Shown: positions 6,041 to 6,246 of the stretch, one piece after another | Layout of the letters: each line of letters begins with the position of its first letter | Numbering within the stretch: position 1 is the first letter of the stretch | Source: CAZRGV01 sp964599655 | Lineage (GTDB): Bacteria > Planctomycetota > Planctomycetia > Isosphaerales > Isosphaeraceae | Assembly (NCBI GenBank): GCA_964599655.1 | Contig: CAZRGV010000243.1 | Span: 1-6,246, forward strand | Length of the DNA stretch: 6,246 nucleotides | Direction of reading: 5' to 3' | Made by a program: the position numbers and the translations under genes | The notes under the pieces: generated by a model | The model's database searches: none | Seen by the model: the letters and a program-made list of their open reading frames with translations, nothing else | Told to the model about the DNA's origin: nothing

Positions 6041-6246
6041 CGGGTGCCACTGGTGGCTTGTCCACCAGTGCTTGCCCACTCATGCCCATCGGGTGGCCCT
6101 GGTGGCTCTATCTCCAGTGTTCGTTCACCATCGTCGGGTGCCACTGGTGGCTTGTCCACCAGTGCTCGCCCCCTCATGCTCATCGGGTGGCCCTGGTGGC
6201 TCTTTCTCCAGTGTTCGTTCACCATCGTCTGGGTGCCACTGGTGGC
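6041..6246. repeat. 94-base tandem repeat with internal palindrome and two-part structure
   Basis: Units lie at 6041-6134 and 6135-6228, with four differences in 94 positions by my count. A third starts at 6229 with one inserted base and is cut by the window end. Each unit has two related halves: a 49-base half beginning CGGGTGCCACTGGTGGCT and a 45-base half beginning CGGGTGGCCCTGGTGGCT. The first half contains the perfect inverted repeat CACTGGTGG-CTTGT-CCACCAGTG (stem 9, loop 5). In the second half the inverted repeat is degenerate. A 94-base period shifts frame in each unit, so the open frames across it are not genes. This looks like a family of intergenic palindromic repeats. The true extent is unknown. 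Confidence 0.9.

Noticed and set aside
6034..6225. 63-codon and overlapping 115-codon minus-strand frames across the repeats
   Set aside because: They consist largely of the repeats, whose 94- and 31-base periods shift frame in each unit; there is no consistent repeated peptide.
5934..6246. CRISPR array
   Set aside because: The 94- and 31-base units are contiguous with no unique spacers of regular length between them, and no cas genes are present.

Overview
The window is GC-rich (clearly above 60% by eye) and reads like an ordinary chromosomal segment. The best guess at the source is a Planctomycetota bacterium, possibly of the Isosphaeraceae. That guess rests on the GC content, the lplA-sucA-sucB grouping, a membrane-anchored multiheme cytochrome of a kind common in this phylum, and intergenic DNA carrying long tandem and palindromic repeats. 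It is inference, not an identification.

Minus strand, read right to left: lplA (4400-3609, lipoate-protein ligase family), a 257-base gap, sucA/odhA (3351-601, complete E1 of 2-oxoglutarate dehydrogenase, 916 aa), a 138-base gap with two consecutive stem-loops, and the first 154 residues of sucB/odhB (462-1, E2), which runs off the left edge. The three fit one metabolic unit. SucA decarboxylates 2-oxoglutarate, SucB carries the acyl group on a lipoyl-lysine (Lys44, visible here), and the LplA-like enzyme could attach that lipoyl group. The lplA-sucA gap holds a weakly supported 83-codon ORF whose start lies just after the lplA stop and whose stop overlaps the sucA ATG as ATGA.

Plus strand: a divergent gene at 4538-5809 encodes an N-terminally membrane-anchored c-type cytochrome with seven CXXCH motifs. 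The 137-base divergent intergenic region has a plausible lplA promoter, and one of two 11-base direct repeats overlaps its -35. Between the direct repeats lies an inverted repeat. The cytochrome start is ambiguous: an ATG without a ribosome binding site, or a TTG 36 bases downstream with a well-placed AGGAG.

Right end (5810-6246): no credible gene. It holds a 31-base tandem repeat (two copies plus a decayed third) followed by a 94-base tandem repeat (two copies plus the start of a third at the window edge). Each 94-base unit is built from two diverged half-units, the first with a perfect 9-base inverted repeat. The array continues past the window.

I found no clear sign of a new defence, mobile or biosynthetic system. 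The most interesting items are the nested repeat array, the sucA-sucB stem-loops and the possible coupling ORF upstream of sucA.
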